Origin: an uncultured Bacteroidota bacterium
Lineage (GTDB): Bacteria; Bacteroidota; Bacteroidia; Flavobacteriales; Flavobacteriaceae
Direction of reading: 5' to 3'
DNA: 51,144 nucleotides
Assembly: GCA_902598295.1 (NCBI GenBank)
Contig: CACKBA010000010.1
Span: forward strand, 1-51,144
Notes under the pieces: model-generated
Seen by the model: the letters and a program-made list of their open reading frames with translations, nothing else
Database searches by the model: none
What the model was told of the DNA's origin: nothing
Program-made: the position numbers and the translations under genes
In this document: positions 18,901 to 26,121 of the stretch, in pieces
Layout: every line of letters begins with the position of its first letter
Numbering within the stretch: the stretch's first letter is position 1

Positions 18901-20195
18901 ATATTGTTAGCGAAGATGATGGGTCGTATAGTTACTCCTACAAACTACTTGGCGTATTGTCAAATCCAAATGTAGATGCAAAGACTATTGATGGGCTAAA
19001 AGACAATAAATACGGTTGGGTAAGAAAGAAGGTGTTTTCAATAATTAACAATTATAATAATGATGACTTAAAAGATAGGTATAAAGTTCTTGGATTGATT
19101 GAAAATCCAAATATTGATTCAAAACTAAAAGAAAAATTAAAAACCTCTTTATCAGGGCTTGAAACAAATAAATATAAGCTCAGATTTAGTGCAGAAGGGG
19201 CTGATACCCTTGAATATGTTTACGGAGAATTCGATTTGGACGAAATGGCAGAACACATTAACAAATCTTTAAGCAATGGTGAGGAGAGCTGGAGTGAATA
19301 CTGTGGGGACAACTGGTATGATTTTGGAGAAAGTGAGTACGGTCTTAACAAGTCATCTATTGACATAACAATTGAAGTTGAAGATAAGCAAGAAGGGTTT
19401 ACTTTAAATTTTGGAGCCGAGGGTTATGGGAGATATTCAGAATCTACTTATGGTCACGATGGGCTGTCTGATGGAAAGTTTGCTCATGTAGCTGCTTCTT
19501 ATGAAAGCGGGGAATATGGGTTTGCAGATTTTGATTTGGAGTTTGAATTCAGGCCTGAAAATATAAATCTAGAAACAACCGATTATAAGTTGTTAATTTC
19601 AGGCATTGAATATTCGGGGCCTACTGACGAAGATAGTAATTATTCTGAGGGGGAATTGATCAACACAACAACGCATGGAACTGACATAGCGCTGTACTAT
19701 AAGGAGGAAGGCAATCTGATTGATGTTACGTCTTATGATGTTTTAGAGTGTATTGATCATGACAATAAGTTTGTTTTTACCAAACCTAAAAATAATGAGG
19801 CAGATGAAAAGAAAAGTAAAAAACAAGACATAAATAAAATAATAAGCAATATTGATATGGGCGTTTTGGGAGAAATAATGGGAGATAAAGCAGAATCTAT
19901 TGAATACAGCGACCATAACATTGTTGTTTTTAATATCGAGGCAGAAGACTTAGAGGGTGGTGCTTTTGAAAAAATGGAGGAAATTGGGTCTGTGGCATAC
20001 GGTGATTGGAATATGTTGGGTGGAATTATTTCTGAAGAGGAGGTGAATAAAATTAAAAAGGATTTTGCCGAGGATCTAAAAAGTGCTAAGGCAAATGAAG
20101 AAACAGAGATAGATGATTATTCTCAAATATATATGTCTTTCCTTTATTGTGAAGGTGTTTATGTTTGGTCCGCCTCAACGGCTCCGATAGGATAA
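15987..20195 (+). CDS. Giant TPR protein with LRV-like repeats and novel C-terminal domains
   Basis: A 1402-aa acidic cytoplasmic protein. Residues 1-185 are an unrecognised beta/alpha domain. TPR repeats run from about 185 to 530 and 600 to 830 (for example AYQNLGKAYFGLEKFETALE and SLEAYKKAAELDPDYAFSFV). Residues 905-1050 look like variant leucine-rich (LRV) helices (LLGVLSNPNVDAKTIDGL, then VLGLIENPNIDSKL). Residues 1060-1270 form a beta-rich acidic domain whose opening (YKLRFSAEG) and DFDLEFEFRPENI faintly echo the acidic proteins at 9899 and 27407. A small terminal domain closes it. No catalytic motif is seen, so it is likely a scaffold or sensor. GC is distinctly higher than in its upstream partner (37-50% in four 60-base lines I counted, against 25% in one line of the upstream gene), hinting at separate transfer. 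It starts 9 bases after the ATPase gene, suggesting joint expression. Confidence 0.85.
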   Translation: MKTPEKKIEFQLEDLDTSLFEGSDKIIKVKVEVGSGAYEDLIVFHDDVMLQCTMVWNTGSFEYDIPAKELIKILKTKPVDKICSADLADYDKELIKVADGELECKKVNDIEIENEKDIVESLKGTTYEITSADGDDLYTLIDDQMKDLYSRGDISDSEYTFHSLFSMDFFDEELGSLYVDWHYWEGLERGAKKAYEDDDHERVVDLYQNYLKYEKDISVEDTSVYCLRIANSYKSLENHDRAEEFYKKAIDSDKKHIDAVYAYSKLIKELGDRNDEVFKILNQCIANNPTQPTGELSLYWIYLELGELHIGSDSWKDAYEAYLKAKEYQNDGFVNYRLGTCCYNLDKPEEAYNFYKESQKEDRFNEATIEHIKGECLKDLEKYQEAIDCYKTSIDLNNEEYIPYSYKSMGVCYLKLGDFSNAIDSLDKGHKDKWAYQNLGKAYFGLEKFETALENFKKVTEIDPKYKWAYHGTGDCLFQLEQYDDALTAYESLIERDEYYYFDADTYHILINMSLLYHFKGEFEKANRVYKLDNGYATRKDGLWWHYCKKMSELGKKGELFTSPKNIKLVDDKTIGAIDDKFLLSKIFYSRGSSDIYYYSGENQGKLKFDLMISDLDKAVELELDDHEVYFVRASCLSGIFHDPPYKNARPNNICEKDKSLINIDRAIEDLKKYLEIENVVKGHILLIKCYSKNNDLKGLEAACKNAVTKFPSDDYLWSSVGAAWSENKDYKKSLEAYKKAAELDPDYAFSFVPLGEVYLKVGDSKNAIKSYKKAQSLDADNEFFNWCLSKAYLLDNRLELAHSEIVKAIASYSGDKKYFIQYANVCGEIYKDRFPLMGELMLEYIEKTSPQNGRNEENKKKHKDFLNLCDSFNATYCNGSGLIVVPEDKKHALNGWSSDSCLNELFETWEHFKESDIKEFIEHGSYKTKYHLSRNKSLNKDQILMLLESGSFSVLENAASNKLVDIEDIKNIVSEDDGSYSYSYKLLGVLSNPNVDAKTIDGLKDNKYGWVRKKVFSIINNYNNDDLKDRYKVLGLIENPNIDSKLKEKLKTSLSGLETNKYKLRFSAEGADTLEYVYGEFDLDEMAEHINKSLSNGEESWSEYCGDNWYDFGESEYGLNKSSIDITIEVEDKQEGFTLNFGAEGYGRYSESTYGHDGLSDGKFAHVAASYESGEYGFADFDLEFEFRPENINLETTDYKLLISGIEYSGPTDEDSNYSEGELINTTTHGTDIALYYKEEGNLIDVTSYDVLECIDHDNKFVFTKPKNNEADEKKSKKQDINKIISNIDMGVLGEIMGDKAESIEYSDHNIVVFNIEAEDLEGGAFEKMEEIGSVAYGDWNMLGGIISEEEVNKIKKDFAEDLKSAKANEETEIDDYSQIYMSFLYCEGVYVWSASTAPIG

Positions 20196-20211
20196 AGGTT
20201 TGATGACCTTT
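20194..20211 (+). terminator. Possible weak terminator after the TPR gene
   Basis: AAAGGT (20194-20199) and ACCTTT (20206-20211) form a 6-base stem overlapping the stop codon, with four T in and just after the right arm (20209-20212). The stem is short and the T tract brief, so termination may be incomplete. Confidence 0.35.
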
Positions 20212-20214
20212 TAG

Positions 20215-20313
20215 TTATCCAAATGGACTCAGTATCAAAAAAGTGGTGTTTTCAAAAATCCCAAAAAAGCGTATCAGAGAGCAGGGATTGAATTAGTTGC
20301 CTATAAAGACTAA
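20215..20313 (+). pseudogene. Possible decayed gene end (32 open codons, no start)
   Basis: Between the TPR gene and the convergent nuclease gene the plus strand is open for 32 codons without any start codon, ending in AYQRAGIELVAYKD and a TAA that overlaps the neighbour's stop. The sequence looks protein-like and shares the higher GC of the preceding gene. It may be the tail of a lost gene; chance cannot be excluded at this length. Confidence 0.25.
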
Positions 20314-21308
20314 GACTTTTTTTCTAATTCTACTATAACAAAAGCAAATTTAGTGATTGCATGTTTCTCATCATCTGCTTCTAAATTGAATTTTTTATTT
20401 TTCTCTTCTTCACTTCTCGCAGGATTATCATGTTCTTCACCAAGGTGTTTAATTTTTTGCGGTAACCATTCGATTTTGTCATCAACAACATGTTCAAGGT
20501 CAATATCTGTTTGACAATAAAGTTTTTTCTCCTTACGGCCTCCATAATCTTTTGTTTCCAACTTTTTCTTTAAATTTTCATAAAGTGTACGAGGACCCTT
20601 CTTCTGCCCCTCTATACCATCAACACTTGTCCAATTTGGAGCCTCCATTTTTTTATCTATGGAGGTCTCATGACTCATTTGAAATTTGTGAGAGTTGTTT
20701 GGTTCTTTTTTTTCTGAAATTTTAAGTCCTTTGTTTACTATAATATATCCTTTTGAGCTCCCTTCTTTTTTCTTTTTCCAATAGCTTGGATCGTTTGTTA
20801 TAAATATTTGATATCCCAATTCAATCTCTTTTTTATTTATAAAATCATTTAATCGATGTAAATCCCAAAAAAAACTATGATGTCCATTTGTTTCAGCTCC
20901 CTGATTCGAAAAATGATATTGAAACTTTTCTCTTCTTTTTTGAGTTTCTATTTCGTCAGTTATACTTTTTTCTCCAAGCTTTTTTGGGATACGAATCCCT
21001 TTCGTTTTAAATTTTAATTCAATGCCAATTCTTTTATCCTTATGAAGTAAAAAAATATCTAAATAATCTTTTTTACCACGTACTTTGTTGATGATTTTTC
21101 TTTCAAATTGTAAATTCAGTTTATGTTCTTTATCATTCGAACTAACATACAAACCAAGTTTCTTTGTCAACTCCCAACCCACATACATTTGAATGCCTTT
21201 TTCATCAAATATATGATTGCTTATTCCTTTATGTTCCTTGTATGGATTATTGTTTTGCTCAATAATTTCTTCACAAATTTCTATTAAAGTATCTCTTATG
21301 CTACTCAT
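20310..21308 (-). CDS. PD-(D/E)XK nuclease-like protein
   Basis: A 332-aa basic, soluble protein. Residues 81-101 read DYLDIFLLHKDKRIGIELKFK, matching the PD-(D/E)XK nuclease core (D84, E97, K99, with E46 upstream in WELTKKL as the possible fourth acidic residue). The part after about 190 is Lys/Glu rich and without recognised domains. Restriction endonucleases and phage-defence effectors often share this fold, but no methyltransferase is nearby. It is the second gene of a pair, 10 bases after the gene at 21319-22122, and converges on the giant TPR gene. Fold assignment is by motif spacing only; target (DNA or RNA) is unknown. Confidence 0.7.
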   Translation of the reverse strand: MSSIRDTLIEICEEIIEQNNNPYKEHKGISNHIFDEKGIQMYVGWELTKKLGLYVSSNDKEHKLNLQFERKIINKVRGKKDYLDIFLLHKDKRIGIELKFKTKGIRIPKKLGEKSITDEIETQKRREKFQYHFSNQGAETNGHHSFFWDLHRLNDFINKKEIELGYQIFITNDPSYWKKKKEGSSKGYIIVNKGLKISEKKEPNNSHKFQMSHETSIDKKMEAPNWTSVDGIEGQKKGPRTLYENLKKKLETKDYGGRKEKKLYCQTDIDLEHVVDDKIEWLPQKIKHLGEEHDNPARSEEEKNKKFNLEADDEKHAITKFAFVIVELEKKS

Positions 21309-21318
21309 ATTTTTTCAA

Positions 21319-22122
21319 TCAAAAATTAAGATATTTACACTTCATATGAATGTTTTTAGTGTTTAAAGGCTTCCAATTTGGAGATTCACTTTTTTTATCT
21401 TTCCAACTTTCATCATTTGACACTATCGTTAATACATTAGGCATTATATCAAGCATAAAACATAAATTAGTTTCATCCTCCGGCTTTCCAACTATTTTTT
21501 CATCAATAAGTACTACTGGTGCTATTGCTTTGTCCAAAGTGTATCCTTTTTCATCAAATTTAAATAATCTTGTGACCTCATAATTATCCCTAAAATTTAT
21601 TCTAACATCTACCTTAGCGTCATCCCAAGTGCTCATACATCTTTCTACTGCTTCCACATGTTTTTTAAAATGGGATGATTTATAATCCCAGATTAAAGAA
21701 CCAGTCAACTGAAAATTATACACACATTGCTCTTCGTTATCCTCAACTACTTCAATTAATTTTACGTCTATTTTAGAGTCTTTTGTCAATTCTGGTCTAT
21801 ATAGAATACCTCCCAGTTTTTTTCCACTAAATAATAGTTCTAATTCAACCAAAAATAACGAATCCATTTCAGGATTTGCCTTATATTTTTTTTCACTAAC
21901 ACCAGGTGCCCAGTTTTTGACCCTAGTATCACCATCATAAAATTTTTTCACATACTTATCATAAAAATTATCATCAGCTAGTTCAGTTCTTGTAGATATA
22001 TTTTTTTCAAAAAATTCTTTTACAAATTGCGGTATTCTTCTTTTTTGCGCTTCAGATCCAGCTGTGGTTTTGTCCCACGTAAATGTAAATTGATCATCAA
22101 TTTCTATAGTTGCTTTTGCCAT
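21319..22122 (-). CDS. Hypothetical partner of the PD-(D/E)XK gene
   Basis: A 267-aa protein I do not recognise. It opens with a beta-like stretch (TIEIDDQFTFTWD) and a basic segment (AQKRRIPQFVKEFF), and has further strand-rich parts (SLFLVELELLF, VDVRINFRD, APVVLIDEKIVG). There is no signal peptide or membrane segment. It is upstream of and only 10 bases from the nuclease-like gene, so the two should be made together; recognition subunit, inhibitor or unrelated cargo are all possible. A 170-base gap with an AT-rich palindrome lies upstream. Confidence 0.65.
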   Translation of the reverse strand: MAKATIEIDDQFTFTWDKTTAGSEAQKRRIPQFVKEFFEKNISTRTELADDNFYDKYVKKFYDGDTRVKNWAPGVSEKKYKANPEMDSLFLVELELLFSGKKLGGILYRPELTKDSKIDVKLIEVVEDNEEQCVYNFQLTGSLIWDYKSSHFKKHVEAVERCMSTWDDAKVDVRINFRDNYEVTRLFKFDEKGYTLDKAIAPVVLIDEKIVGKPEDETNLCFMLDIMPNVLTIVSNDESWKDKKSESPNWKPLNTKNIHMKCKYLNF

Positions 22123-22195
22123 TTTTTAATTTATTTAAAATTGTTTGTTGTAATCTTTAATTTTAAAAACATTCGTCAGTAAATCCTAATGACAG

Positions 22196-22211
22196 ATATA
22201 TTTAAATATAT
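22196..22211. promoter_or_regulatory. 16-base perfect AT palindrome upstream of the nuclease pair
   Basis: ATATATTTAAATATAT is its own reverse complement and lies 74 bases before the start at 22122. Short TGACAG and CTGACA arms sit just outside it. It could be an operator, but perfect AT palindromes arise easily in such AT-rich DNA. Confidence 0.25.
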
Positions 22212-22292
22212 ACCTGACAATAATCTTTATTAAAGTTACAATATACCAAATTTCATCATTTGAGGTTAAAGGTTAATATTCAAAAGATAAAA

Positions 22293-22745
22293 TCACAAAG
22301 ATTCCAACCTATTTATTACTGACTCCCAGTCTGGAAATTCCTGGCTACCAAACTCTATCCACTCACCCTCAAAATCTTGTGCTCCATTCCATTTTCTATC
22401 ATCAATCAGAAAATCTCCTTTTAAAAAGTTTTTATGGTGACATAAGATCAATCTTTTTCTAATCAATTTTTCATCAAAATGATTTGCAATCCAAAGTCTT
22501 TTATGTGTCCAAGCATCAGGATTATCCCATGGGGCAGTTGAAAGAAAGTAAATGTCAAAATTTGAATTCTTAAGCAATTGATTGACTGCATTTATTGATC
22601 CTTTAATCGGTTCCAAATTTTTATATAATCCTGGCAGTCTGTCTGGTCTTCCTTTGTAAGGTGTTTGATTCCCTAGCGGGTGATTTTTCCTTCCCTTTTC
22701 AAAATCTGCCAAAACACCATCTAAGTCAATGTAAACTCTTTTCAT
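22293..22745 (-). CDS. 5'(3')-deoxyribonucleotidase-like HAD phosphatase
   Basis: A 150-aa haloacid-dehalogenase phosphatase. Motif I is YIDLDGVLADFE with the nucleophile D7 and acid/base D9. Motif II lies in YFLSTAPWDNP, and motif III/IV in LKGDFLIDDRKWNG. The short cap and the PWDNPDAWTHKR stretch match the NT5C/YorS-type deoxyribonucleotidases (pfam NT5C), which dephosphorylate deoxynucleoside monophosphates; the exact substrate is inferred. It is divergent from the DUF2779 nuclease gene, 77 bases apart. Small NT5C proteins are common in phages and in accessory regions. Confidence 0.85.
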   Translation of the reverse strand: MKRVYIDLDGVLADFEKGRKNHPLGNQTPYKGRPDRLPGLYKNLEPIKGSINAVNQLLKNSNFDIYFLSTAPWDNPDAWTHKRLWIANHFDEKLIRKRLILCHHKNFLKGDFLIDDRKWNGAQDFEGEWIEFGSQEFPDWESVINRLESL

Positions 22746-22822
22746 AAAATTAATTCAGTAAAATGATACCAATTCAATATATTTAATTTTTAGATTTTTT
22801 ATTATTCTTTTTAAAAATAGTT

Positions 22823-24715
22823 TTGAAATATTTAACAAAAACATTATTTAAAAAAGGGATTGAATGCCCCTTAAAGCTCACTAATGATTATGACTCAATT
22901 AGTGAAAAAAATGAATTCCTGGATGCTTTAGCTGATGGTGGGTTTCAGGCTGAAGAATTATCCAGATTGCATTACAGCCCTGGAGTTTTAATAGAAGATC
23001 GTGATTATGCTAATTCATTAGAAAAAACAAAGGGTTTATTAAATAACACGAATTCTATTATTTATGAAGCAGCTTTTTTACATGATAATCTTTTTATACG
23101 GACGGATATCTTAGTAAAAGAAGCTAATGTCATAAAAGTTATAGAGGTTAAAGCAAAATCTTTCGATTCAAAATCGGAAGATATTTTTAAAACTAAATCT
23201 GGCAGTATTAGACCTGAGTGGAGGACTTATTTGTTTGACTTGGCATTTCAAAAGTATGTGGTAGAAAAAAATTATCCAGAGTGTAAAATAGAATCATATT
23301 TGATGCTTGCCGACAAATCTAAAAAAGCAAGTATTGATGGTTTAAATCAACTTTTTCAAATTACAAATGACCCTAATATTAGGACTGGAATAAGGCGAAA
23401 AGTACATTCACTTAAAGAAACTGGAAATCCAATCATGGAACCAAGAAATCTTAGCCAATTGATCGATGACATTATTGAAAAAAATAATCATAAAATCCAT
23501 GGTTTATCATTCCTTGAATTAGTTGATAATTTTACAGACTTATATACCAATGAAAAAGAAATCAATTGGAAAAACTATAATGGTCATGTTTGTAGGGAAT
23601 GCTGGATGGAGCAATTTAATATTAGTGCTGATGATGAAAATCGTCCAAATATATATGAACTATGGCAATTTAGAAATCAAAAAAAGTTATTCAAATCAAA
23701 TATATTTTTTTTAGATCAATTAAGTAAGAATGATTTTGATGACCACATTGAAACTCATCTAAGTATTAAAAATAGACAATGGTTACAAGTTGAAAGAAGA
23801 GTTGATGAAAGCCTAGGAAAATCAGTTGACTTTTACTTGGACGCCGAAAATTTGAAAGACAAAATGATGAAATGGAAATTTCCATTACATTTCATAGACT
23901 TTGAAACTTGCACATCAGCACTGCCCTTCACAAAAGGTAGACATCCATATGAACAAATTGCATTTCAGTATTCTCATCATATTGTATATTCCAATGGAAA
24001 TATTGAACATAAATCGGAATATATTAATGCAGAGCCTGGTAAGTTTCCTAATTATGAGTTTGTAAGATCATTGAAAAAAGATTTAGAAAATGACAATGGT
24101 TCAGTTTTTAAATATGCTACTCACGAAAACTCAATTTTAAATGCAATCTATGATCAATTGATAGACTCAGAAGAAAAAGATAAAGATGAGTTGATGGATT
24201 TCATTAAGATAATAACAAATAAAAAAGAAAATAATGAACTAATCTGGAAAGGGGACAGGGATATGATTGATATGTGTGACCTAGTAAAGAAATATTTTTA
24301 TGATTCATACATGAAAGGTTCAAATTCCATCAAGGTTGTTCTCCCTGCCGTTATAAAAATTTGTGAATTTGTAAATAAAAAATACTCGAAACCAATTAGT
24401 GAAATTAATCTTACATCATTAAACTTCTCAGGTAATCATGTTTGGATAAAAGATGGAAATTTAGATCCATACAGTTCATTGCCTGCTCCAGATTTTTCAA
24501 AAATTGAAAATCCTGTTGGTGATATTAATAAATTAAATAATGGTGGAGATGCTTTAACTGCCTATGCTAAGATTCAATATCAAGATATGTCAAAACAAGA
24601 AAGAGCTATAATCAAACAATCTTTACTTAAATATTGTGAACTCGATACTTTAGCAATGGTAATGATTTATGAGTTTTTTGCCAGTGAACTTAAAATCCAT
24701 GGTTTTTCTAATTAG
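22823..24715 (+). CDS. Two-nuclease protein: PD-(D/E)XK (Cas4/RecB-like) plus DUF2779
   Basis: A 630-aa soluble protein starting at TTG (22823-22825), chosen because it keeps the conserved opening LFKKGIECPLKL (C15). Residues 80-165 hold a RecB/Cas4-like nuclease core: D95 in IRTDIL and E108-x-K110 in IEVKAK. C257 and C260 (VCRECW) may, with C15, belong to an iron-sulfur site, but a fourth cysteine is not obvious. Residues 352-620 match DUF2779, an RNase H/DnaQ-like exonuclease: D359 and E361 in FIDFETC, H434 and N436 in THENSIL, and D608 in YCELDTLAMV. All key acidic residues of both domains look intact. An HAD phosphatase gene follows after 6 bases and a nucleotidase gene lies divergently upstream, so nucleic-acid end cleaning or nucleotide turnover is a fair guess. 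Confidence 0.85.
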   Translation: MKYLTKTLFKKGIECPLKLTNDYDSISEKNEFLDALADGGFQAEELSRLHYSPGVLIEDRDYANSLEKTKGLLNNTNSIIYEAAFLHDNLFIRTDILVKEANVIKVIEVKAKSFDSKSEDIFKTKSGSIRPEWRTYLFDLAFQKYVVEKNYPECKIESYLMLADKSKKASIDGLNQLFQITNDPNIRTGIRRKVHSLKETGNPIMEPRNLSQLIDDIIEKNNHKIHGLSFLELVDNFTDLYTNEKEINWKNYNGHVCRECWMEQFNISADDENRPNIYELWQFRNQKKLFKSNIFFLDQLSKNDFDDHIETHLSIKNRQWLQVERRVDESLGKSVDFYLDAENLKDKMMKWKFPLHFIDFETCTSALPFTKGRHPYEQIAFQYSHHIVYSNGNIEHKSEYINAEPGKFPNYEFVRSLKKDLENDNGSVFKYATHENSILNAIYDQLIDSEEKDKDELMDFIKIITNKKENNELIWKGDRDMIDMCDLVKKYFYDSYMKGSNSIKVVLPAVIKICEFVNKKYSKPISEINLTSLNFSGNHVWIKDGNLDPYSSLPAPDFSKIENPVGDINKLNNGGDALTAYAKIQYQDMSKQERAIIKQSLLKYCELDTLAMVMIYEFFASELKIHGFSN

Positions 24716-24721
24716 TAGATA

Positions 24722-25225
24722 ATGGGTTTTAAAAGATTAAGAATTTTCGATTTTGATGATACCCTGGTTAAAACAGATTCTTTTGTTTATGTAAATAATG
24801 GTGAGTCACAACTTAAGTTAACACCAGGACAGTATGCCATTTATGATGAAAAAAAAGGAGATGTTTTTGATTTTTCTGATTTTCAAAAAGTAAAAAACCC
24901 TAGGGAAATCAAACAAGTGACAAAAGTTCTTAGAAGAATGTTAAATAAAGGCAGTGGGGGAATATATATTCTTACTGCTAGAGCAACTTATAAACCAATT
25001 AGAAAATATTTAAGTGAAATTGATATTGACATTTCAAAAATTTATGTTACTGCATTGGCATCTAATGACCCACGAGATAAAGCCGATTGGATAAAAGATA
25101 AAATAGATAATGAGGGATATAATGATATATACTATGTTGATGACTCAATAAAAAATATCAAAGCTGCAGAGAAAATGTTGTCAAAAACAAATGTTAGATG
25201 GAAGGTTCAACATGTAAAATATTAA
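24722..25225 (+). CDS. HAD phosphatase, polynucleotide-3'-phosphatase/RNA-repair-like
   Basis: A 167-aa HAD-fold protein. Motif I is RIFDFDDTLVKTDS, motif II is IYILTARATYKP, a lysine lies in DPRDKADWIKDKI, and motif IV is YYVDDSIKNIKAA; all catalytic positions are present. The overall look recalls HAD proteins of the 'Swiss Army Knife RNA repair' type and phage Pnkp-like 3'-phosphatases, from memory. It lies 6 bases after the two-domain nuclease gene and is almost certainly co-transcribed, which suggests it trims phosphate from nucleic-acid ends or nucleotides. Its stop abuts the stop of the convergent gene at 25226. Confidence 0.8.
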   Translation: MGFKRLRIFDFDDTLVKTDSFVYVNNGESQLKLTPGQYAIYDEKKGDVFDFSDFQKVKNPREIKQVTKVLRRMLNKGSGGIYILTARATYKPIRKYLSEIDIDISKIYVTALASNDPRDKADWIKDKIDNEGYNDIYYVDDSIKNIKAAEKMLSKTNVRWKVQHVKY

Positions 25226-25606
25226 CTATTTTATTTTGTATGAATCAAAGATAATGCTGGGCATTATCTGGTTCAGCTCAAATAAATCTAAATCCTCCTT
25301 CATCAGAATAGTTCTACATACCTCGCCCTCAGGATCGATAAAGCCCATATGAACTGCTTCACTAAAATGAATAGATGCTGCAGCATGATCAGTTTCAAGT
25401 TTTGTTAATTCATAATCATAATTTTCATGGTCAGGATTCAGAATAAGAAAATAAGCAGAAATAAATTTCTTATCCCAAAGAGATCCTTCATCTAGCTCTA
25501 GTCCATGATCTTCATTATATCGATCTATTAATTCCTCAACACTAGAATCCCCCTCTAAATATTTGGTTTTGTTTTTTTCAAAAAGATTTTTTGCTATATC
25601 ACTCAT
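25226..25606 (-). CDS. Small acidic hypothetical protein
   Basis: A 126-aa soluble acidic protein without a motif I know. The first 50 residues look helical (SVEELIDRYNEDHGLELDEG) and the rest mixed. It converges directly on the HAD phosphatase gene (stops adjacent) and is divergent from the YqaA gene, 33 bases away. Clean composition and length support real coding; role unknown. Confidence 0.6.
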   Translation of the reverse strand: MSDIAKNLFEKNKTKYLEGDSSVEELIDRYNEDHGLELDEGSLWDKKFISAYFLILNPDHENYDYELTKLETDHAAASIHFSEAVHMGFIDPEGEVCRTILMKEDLDLFELNQIMPSIIFDSYKIK

Positions 25607-25639
25607 AGATTTTATAAATATAATAGATTTACACTAATT

Positions 25640-26101
25640 ATGGATTCCTTTGTTGAGCTTGGTTATTTGGGCTTATTTATCGCATGTTTTTTAACAGCAA
25701 CATTAATTCCTTTTAGTCCTGAAGTTGTCTTAGTATTACTGATTGCAAAAGGATTTAATCTTGAACTTTGCATTTTCATTGCTTGTATGGGAAACTGGTT
25801 GGGCGGAGTAACAACCTACTACATTGGCAGGATTGGGGATTGGAAAAAAATCGAAAAATATTTTAGGATAAAAAAAGAAAAAGTTTACTCATTCAAAGAA
25901 AAAATTGATAAATGGGGGAGTGTTGCTGCCTTTTTTACTTGGCTTCCACTTGGAGGAGATATTTTATCCCTGGCTTTAGGTGTATTTAAAGTGGATGCAT
26001 TCAAGGTATCGCTTTGGATGCTCATTGGAAAATCTATAAGATTTTTTGTTATTGGTGTATTAATATATTATGGAATTGATTGGTTTTTTGAATTACCATA
26101 A
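25640..26101 (+). CDS. YqaA/DedA-family membrane protein
   Basis: A 153-aa inner-membrane protein with hydrophobic segments at about 7-30, 38-58, 90-113 and 122-148. It contains the DedA-superfamily hallmarks of the short YqaA branch: a loop with PFSPEVVLVLL near the N-terminus, GNWLGGVTTYYIGR, and the FFTWLPLGGDILSLALG stretch that replaces the FxRxxPxxR of DedA. The family is linked to membrane homeostasis and perhaps lipid flipping; the substrate is unknown. It is followed after 20 bases by an outer-membrane barrel gene. The gene is widely conserved, so it could be core chromosome inside the accessory block. Confidence 0.85.
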   Translation: MDSFVELGYLGLFIACFLTATLIPFSPEVVLVLLIAKGFNLELCIFIACMGNWLGGVTTYYIGRIGDWKKIEKYFRIKKEKVYSFKEKIDKWGSVAAFFTWLPLGGDILSLALGVFKVDAFKVSLWMLIGKSIRFFVIGVLIYYGIDWFFELP

Positions 26102-26121
26102 ATCTTTTATTAGTTTTAAGT

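Noticed and set aside
22823-24715. CRISPR-Cas locus suggested by the Cas4-like domain
   Set aside because: No repeat-spacer array and no other cas gene; the DUF2779 domain explains the protein better.
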